From: Acidobacteriota bacterium
Lineage (GTDB): Bacteria > Acidobacteriota > Terriglobia > Terriglobales > Acidobacteriaceae
Direction of reading: 5' to 3'
Assembly (NCBI GenBank): GCA_003224835.1
Contig: QHZX01000239.1
Coordinates: 1 to 10,355 of the forward strand
DNA length: 10,355 nt
Below the pieces are notes generated by a model. That model ran no database searches and was not told where the DNA came from. It saw only the letters and a program-made list of their open reading frames with translations. Positions within the stretch are counted from its first letter, which is position 1, and each line of letters starts with the position of its first letter. Positions 7,207 through 10,355 of this stretch are shown one piece after another. The position numbers and the translations under genes are program-made.

Positions 7207-7264
7207 CTCGCAAGGGCGCGCGTGGTTGTTATTGCAATATCGCCTTATCACTCATTACACGCGG

Positions 7265-7293
7265 ATCAGCAGTTTTGAAGTGCTGATTATTCT
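7265..7293 (+). terminator. possible weak terminator after the DUF4406 gene
   Basis: ATCAGCA (7265-7271) and TGCTGAT (7281-7287) form a 7-bp stem with a 9-nt loop, followed by the T-rich TATTCT. It lies about 60 nt past the stop at 7206. The stem is short and the T-tract poor, so this is only a candidate end for the tlyA-nadK-DUF4406 transcript. Confidence 0.3.
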
Positions 7294-7327
7294 CGGTTGA
7301 CCGCTGTATGGCTATCACCTCACCGTC

Positions 7328-7336
7328 TGCTAGAAT
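7328..7336 (+). promoter_or_regulatory. extended -10 promoter candidate for the NIPSNAP gene
   Basis: TGCTAGAAT is one base from the extended -10 consensus and nearly identical to the box in front of yebC. It ends 7 nt before GTG 7344, so transcription would begin at or next to that codon and give a leaderless mRNA. A near-consensus TTGACC at 7297-7302 is too far away (28 nt) to be its -35. Confidence 0.4.
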
Positions 7337-7343
7337 GCCTGCC

Positions 7344-7778
7344 GTGAAAAGACGGACATTGCTCCAATCGCTCTCCTCGGTGCCATTTCTTTCAGCATCA
7401 CTATGGCCAGCCTCGCAACGTGCCGATGTTAAGCAAGCGTCAACGAGCGTCTATGAACTGAGGGTCTATCATGCAGCGCCAGGAAAACTGGGGGAACTGC
7501 TGACGCGCTTCCGCGAGCACACCACAAGATTCTTCGACAAGCACGGAATGAAGAATATCGCCTACTGGACGCCCATAGATGAGCCCGAGAGTACCAGCAC
7601 TCTCATTTACATCCTGCAGCATCCCAGCCGCGAAGCCGCGGCCGCCAACTGGAAATCATTCCAAGATGACCCCGAGTGGAAGCGTGTCAAAGAAGAATCC
7701 GAAGCAAACGGCAAACTCACGGAAAAAGTTGACTCCACATTTCTTGCCCTAACTGACTTCTCCCCACACTTGCGCTAA
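7344..7778 (+). CDS. Tat-exported NIPSNAP-family protein
   Basis: From GTG 7344 the protein has 144 residues and begins KRRTLLQSL, a twin-arginine-type signal followed by a hydrophobic stretch to about residue 27. The mature part is a single NIPSNAP domain (ferredoxin-like fold). Family marks are YELRVYHAAPGKLGELLTRF (37-56), FFDKHGM (63-69), IAYWTPIDEP (72-81), STLIYILQHPS (85-95) and FQDDPEWKRV (106-115). Bacterial NIPSNAP proteins are small and mostly uncharacterised, and no catalytic residue can be named. The frame also contains ATG 7308 and ATG 7335. I prefer 7344 because it places the RR motif at the extreme N-terminus and because the upstream part overlaps an extended -10 box; none of the three has a Shine-Dalgarno site. 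It is convergent with the MIOX gene, with 63 nt between stops. Confidence 0.82.
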   Translation: MKRRTLLQSLSSVPFLSASLWPASQRADVKQASTSVYELRVYHAAPGKLGELLTRFREHTTRFFDKHGMKNIAYWTPIDEPESTSTLIYILQHPSREAAAANWKSFQDDPEWKRVKEESEANGKLTEKVDSTFLALTDFSPHLR

Positions 7779-7841
7779 AACTGAGAAATTGATTGCCGGC
7801 GGGTTTTTGTCGACGTCGGCTGTTAATCCCATCGGCACGAC

Positions 7842-8606
7842 CTACCAGCTAATTTTCTGTGGCAGGAACTCGGCGAAGAGTTCGTCGTAATACGGCTTCA
7901 GGTCCCGCAAGTTCGGCTTCGCGTTCCCTTTTGAATAAAGATCGTAAGGATTGAACTTCTTCACCCATTTCAGCATGGCAGCATCTTTTTCATTCATAAG
8001 GTGTGTGTAGGCCCCATGCCGGTGCCACGCATAAAACGAGTGGAAACGCAGCATATAAAGCGCCTCATCCGGCAGATACGGTTTCATTACCTCGGCAATA
8101 TATCCATCATGCCCAAAGGACATATGCACGTTCTCAAAGCCGCAGTTCGGTTCATAGATGCCGAACTTCGTCTGATACTCCGGCACATTGCGGTCCGGGT
8201 TGTTTCGAAAGTATTCAGGAAAGACAACCTGCTCCGACCACGCGCAGCCGACCGGAAATGTATCTCCCACCACACCCCATTGCGGTTCGCCGTACAGGCA
8301 AAGGCACTTACCCAAATCGTGAATGAAGCCCACCAGGATCATCCATCGAGGTTGGCCGTCGCGACGCATCGCTTCAGAAGTCTGCAGGAGAAGGCCAAAG
8401 TATTCCTTCTCTTTACGGAGCACGTAGTCCAGCGTTTGGTTCTCATGATTTAGACGATAAAACTCCGCCACTCCTGGGTCGGCCTGCGCGTCGTACTGGC
8501 GAAACTCGGTTTCGGACTTGCCCTCTTTATAACGACCTTCGAGGAAGTCGTCCCACTGTTCCAGATTTTCTAGTGGCTGCGCGGAACCGGGTATCTCAGT
8601 GCTCAC
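7842..8606 (-). CDS. inositol oxygenase (MIOX)-family protein lacking the lid segment
   Basis: MIOX enzymes use a di-iron centre and O2 to turn myo-inositol into D-glucuronate. Conserved blocks here are EFRQY (34-38, with the Arg equivalent to mouse/human Arg29), NHENQTLDYV (53-62), VGFIHDLGK (92-100), YGEPQWGVVGDTFPVGC (105-121), MSFGHDGY (162-169), RFHSFYAWH (187-195) and FNPYDLY (218-224). Compared from memory with human MIOX, iron ligands His123, Asp124, His194, His220 and Asp253 correspond to His96, Asp97, His166, His189 and Asp222. Lys127, Asp142 and Ser221 are also kept. Between QTLDYV and QTSEAMR the protein is about 32 residues shorter. This removes the regions holding Asp85 (substrate) and iron ligand His98, where Leu72 now aligns. 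Activity or substrate may therefore differ. GTG 8606 is the start, with GAGGAG 8 nt upstream. The gene follows a sugar-transporter gene by 72 nt and is probably co-transcribed with it. Confidence 0.9.
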   Translation of the reverse strand: MSTEIPGSAQPLENLEQWDDFLEGRYKEGKSETEFRQYDAQADPGVAEFYRLNHENQTLDYVLRKEKEYFGLLLQTSEAMRRDGQPRWMILVGFIHDLGKCLCLYGEPQWGVVGDTFPVGCAWSEQVVFPEYFRNNPDRNVPEYQTKFGIYEPNCGFENVHMSFGHDGYIAEVMKPYLPDEALYMLRFHSFYAWHRHGAYTHLMNEKDAAMLKWVKKFNPYDLYSKGNAKPNLRDLKPYYDELFAEFLPQKISW

Positions 8607-8678
8607 GACTTTTTCTCCTCTATGCTCTAAAACAAATTCCCTGTTTAAGAATCACCAGCTTCCCGTACTTGCTTCAAT

Positions 8679-9974
8679 TCAAGAGAAGCGTGTCTTCTTC
8701 CACAATCCCCAGGCGCAACCAGCGGCTATCGTCACCAGTAGCACGACCAATACCGTAAGCCACAGATAATTTATGCTGAACGCCGGCACTGCAGCATTCT
8801 TCCCCAACCAAACAAATACGCCCAACGCGACCGTGATGATGCCGTAATCCCACCAACTCCGCTTGCGCTCTGGCTCGCCAAGCTGCGGCTGGCCTTCGTT
8901 AGCCTCAAGTACGCGCTCGTACGACAGGTTATAACGTTCGCACTCCCGCCGGATCGCCTCATTGACGGAAATGCGCTCGCGGTCAGATGCTACTGCCGCG
9001 CTGATCGCCAGTACCCCCAGAACCATCACCAGTGATCCGCATACAACTAATATTTTGTGCGTACGATCAGCATTTTGCAGTTCGCCAAACACCAGCACTC
9101 CCCATGCCAATCCCCAGAGCTGGTTCGTATTCGAGAGCGGAATCCCCCGACCGATCCCCACATATTTGGTCGCGAATTGCTGAAATATGTCGCCAATAAC
9201 CCAAGCAAATCCGCCCAGAAAAAGCCAAAACAACATCGGCCTGGCCTGCGCTGAATGGAAAATCGGCGCATGCAATCCGCCATCAAATGCCATCACGAGG
9301 AGGAAGACGGTGGCCAATTCGCCGATCGTGAAAACTGTTACGAAGGAGAGCGGATTCATCCCGCTGATGTACGCCTTCCGATACGGCACATACATCGTGC
9401 CCCACAGGAGGCTGGCGCCCACCGCCGCAATAACGCCGCTTATCGCACGGTGCGACGGACTCTGGTCGCCGTGAATGGTGCTGAATCCAAGCACTACCGC
9501 TCCCGCTAAAATGGCAACCGCGCCCAACACCACTTTCGAGACGTTCTTTGCATCAGCGCCCTTCAACTCGTTGAACAGTAGCCATCCCCACAGCAGTCCG
9601 ATCAGTGTGTTCATATTCCACAACGGAAACGCCACTGCGAGACCAACATCTCGAATAGCAAAGACAGTCAACGTATTGGCCACTGCCCAGATGGCTCCAG
9701 CCAGGATCGCCCATACAATGAGGTGCTTTTTTTCCGCGAGATCTTTGAACACATACTTAGTGCCCTTCAACAACGTCGGGAATGTCCAGCGCGCCGTGAA
9801 CACGCCTGCTACCATGCACAGCGAAACGGCAAAGGGCGAGAATCCCGCATTCACCAGCTTGGTAGGAGCTTCCGCCGCTCCAAGCCATACCCCGGCCGCC
9901 AATCCACAGGCGACACCGAGGCCGTGCATGGATCTCGATCCGGTGACCGCTTTAGTTTGTGTAAGCGTTGCCAA
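8679..9974 (-). CDS. GRP/DMT-superfamily sugar transporter with extra C-terminal membrane domain
   Basis: This 431-residue integral membrane protein has about ten membrane segments in residues 16-328. An internal duplication marks it as a drug/metabolite-type carrier: PLWNMNTLIGLLWGWLLFNE (117-136) repeats as PLSNTNQLWGLAWGVLVFGE (279-298), both followed by a short stretch ending in AD. The pattern is that of the glucose/ribose-porter (GRP) branch, which imports sugars by ion symport. Those proteins are usually near 290-330 residues. Here a charged linker (329-373, ASDRERISVNEAIRRE onward) and two further hydrophobic segments (about 377-391 and 401-424) are added. The substrate is unknown; the MIOX-family gene just downstream suggests inositol or a related polyol. 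The longest frame starts at TTG 9974, with GAGGG 4 nt upstream. ATG 9929, directly before the first membrane segment, is a good alternative. Confidence 0.85.
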   Translation of the reverse strand: MATLTQTKAVTGSRSMHGLGVACGLAAGVWLGAAEAPTKLVNAGFSPFAVSLCMVAGVFTARWTFPTLLKGTKYVFKDLAEKKHLIVWAILAGAIWAVANTLTVFAIRDVGLAVAFPLWNMNTLIGLLWGWLLFNELKGADAKNVSKVVLGAVAILAGAVVLGFSTIHGDQSPSHRAISGVIAAVGASLLWGTMYVPYRKAYISGMNPLSFVTVFTIGELATVFLLVMAFDGGLHAPIFHSAQARPMLFWLFLGGFAWVIGDIFQQFATKYVGIGRGIPLSNTNQLWGLAWGVLVFGELQNADRTHKILVVCGSLVMVLGVLAISAAVASDRERISVNEAIRRECERYNLSYERVLEANEGQPQLGEPERKRSWWDYGIITVALGVFVWLGKNAAVPAFSINYLWLTVLVVLLVTIAAGCAWGLWKKTRFS

Positions 9975-10015
9975 GTTGCCCTCTGTCTCTTCCCGAATGA
10001 CCCTTCTACTCGTCG

Positions 10016-10144
10016 TTAATGCACCAGGAACAAAAGCATCAGCCCAATTAAAAACACCACTAAAGGGATCAAAAAGTGGCTATCAGTGGCAATCGCCTTC
10101 GCTAGTTGTCCGAAACTCATTGCAGGCTCGTCTTCAATTTCCAT
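10016..10144 (-). CDS. 42-residue single-membrane-segment small protein
   Basis: A short open frame codes for an acidic N-terminus (MEIEDEPAMS), an amphipathic stretch FGQLAKAIATDSHF, and one strong membrane segment (about residues 25-41, LIPLVVFLIGLMLLFLV). It ends 41 nt before the sugar-transporter start on the same strand. The layout of short soluble head plus one hydrophobic helix is that of a real small membrane protein and not of random sequence. The ribosome binding site is weak, however, and the start could be the inner ATG at 10120. It might be a partner of the transporter or an unrelated conserved small protein. Function unknown. Confidence 0.5.
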   Translation of the reverse strand: MEIEDEPAMSFGQLAKAIATDSHFLIPLVVFLIGLMLLFLVH

Positions 10145-10355
10145 GGCTCAACACCATTTCAGCAGATTGCGTCGTAAATTCTCCGGCGGCCACAAATATC
10201 CCGGATTCAATTGCGTATTCTAGGATAGTTGTTGAAACATAGCCATTTCACTCATTAAGGGACCTCTAGCGTGAGGCGTGGTCAGAATCTGATTTCCAAA
10301 TCTGCCTCCCGTACCAGTACAATTCGAACTCAATAGATATTTAGGTCTCCTTGAA
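10145..10355. other. non-coding region upstream of the small membrane protein
   Basis: No sizeable gene is visible on either strand. The region should contain the promoter of the minus-strand transporter/MIOX group, but I find no convincing -35/-10 pair. A minus-strand 11-codon frame (10220-10255) has a well-spaced AGAGGT site and may be a leader peptide or chance. The last 15 bases read on the minus strand as four codons and TAA, so an upstream minus-strand gene could end at 10341; this cannot be decided from the fragment. Confidence 0.4.

Noticed and set aside
7779..7841. Possible bidirectional terminator between the convergent NIPSNAP and MIOX genes (GCCGGCGGGTTTTTG)
   Set aside because: The T-run is present but I could not build a convincing stem directly before it in either direction.
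8001..8453. Plus-strand frames across the MIOX gene
   Set aside because: Antisense shadows of a clearly conserved minus-strand gene.
9475..10242. Plus-strand 255-codon frame
   Set aside because: It is an antisense shadow of the transporter gene; its product is Ser/Thr/Pro/Ala-rich without domain or membrane pattern.
10265..10340. tRNA-like look (TTCGAAC and a possible anticodon loop)
   Set aside because: The T-stem and anticodon stem do not pair and no acceptor stem can be drawn on either strand.

Overview
The window is a piece of bacterial chromosome carrying ordinary housekeeping genes next to smaller accessory genes. Gene density is high, codon use is moderately GC-rich, and I see no transposase, integrase, phage gene, tRNA, rRNA or CRISPR array. 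The mix is what one often meets in soil Acidobacteriota: a glycine-rich exported protein, a YceI protein, a Tat-exported NIPSNAP protein, tlyA beside nadK, and 'CGCAGAG/CGCAAAG' intergenic repeats. That assignment is an inference from gene style, not proof.

Layout. Bases 1-2553 hold four minus-strand genes: the N-terminal part of a beta-hydroxyacid dehydrogenase-like oxidoreductase, a small exported glycine-rich protein with a clear terminator, a YceI-family exported protein, and a membrane-anchored rhodanese. A divergent intergenic region with a strong extended -10 box leads into yebC on the plus strand. After a non-coding stretch with short degenerate repeats come a SAM-dependent methyltransferase gene, then tlyA and nadK, then a small DUF4406-like protein and an exported NIPSNAP protein. 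From 7842 to the end the genes are again on the minus strand: a MIOX (inositol oxygenase)-family protein, preceded in transcription order by a long GRP/DMT-type sugar transporter gene and a 42-codon single-membrane-segment ORF.

How the genes fit together. tlyA-nadK-DUF4406 look co-directional and probably co-transcribed. The transporter and the MIOX gene probably form an uptake-plus-oxidation pair for inositol or a related polyol. The other genes look like independent units.

The most unusual observation is that the MIOX-family protein keeps five of the six iron ligands of mammalian MIOX. It lacks about 32 residues that in the mammalian enzyme contain the sixth ligand (His98) and the substrate residue Asp85. 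The transporter also has an extra C-terminal domain with about two more membrane segments. Nothing here looks like a defence system or other complex new machinery.
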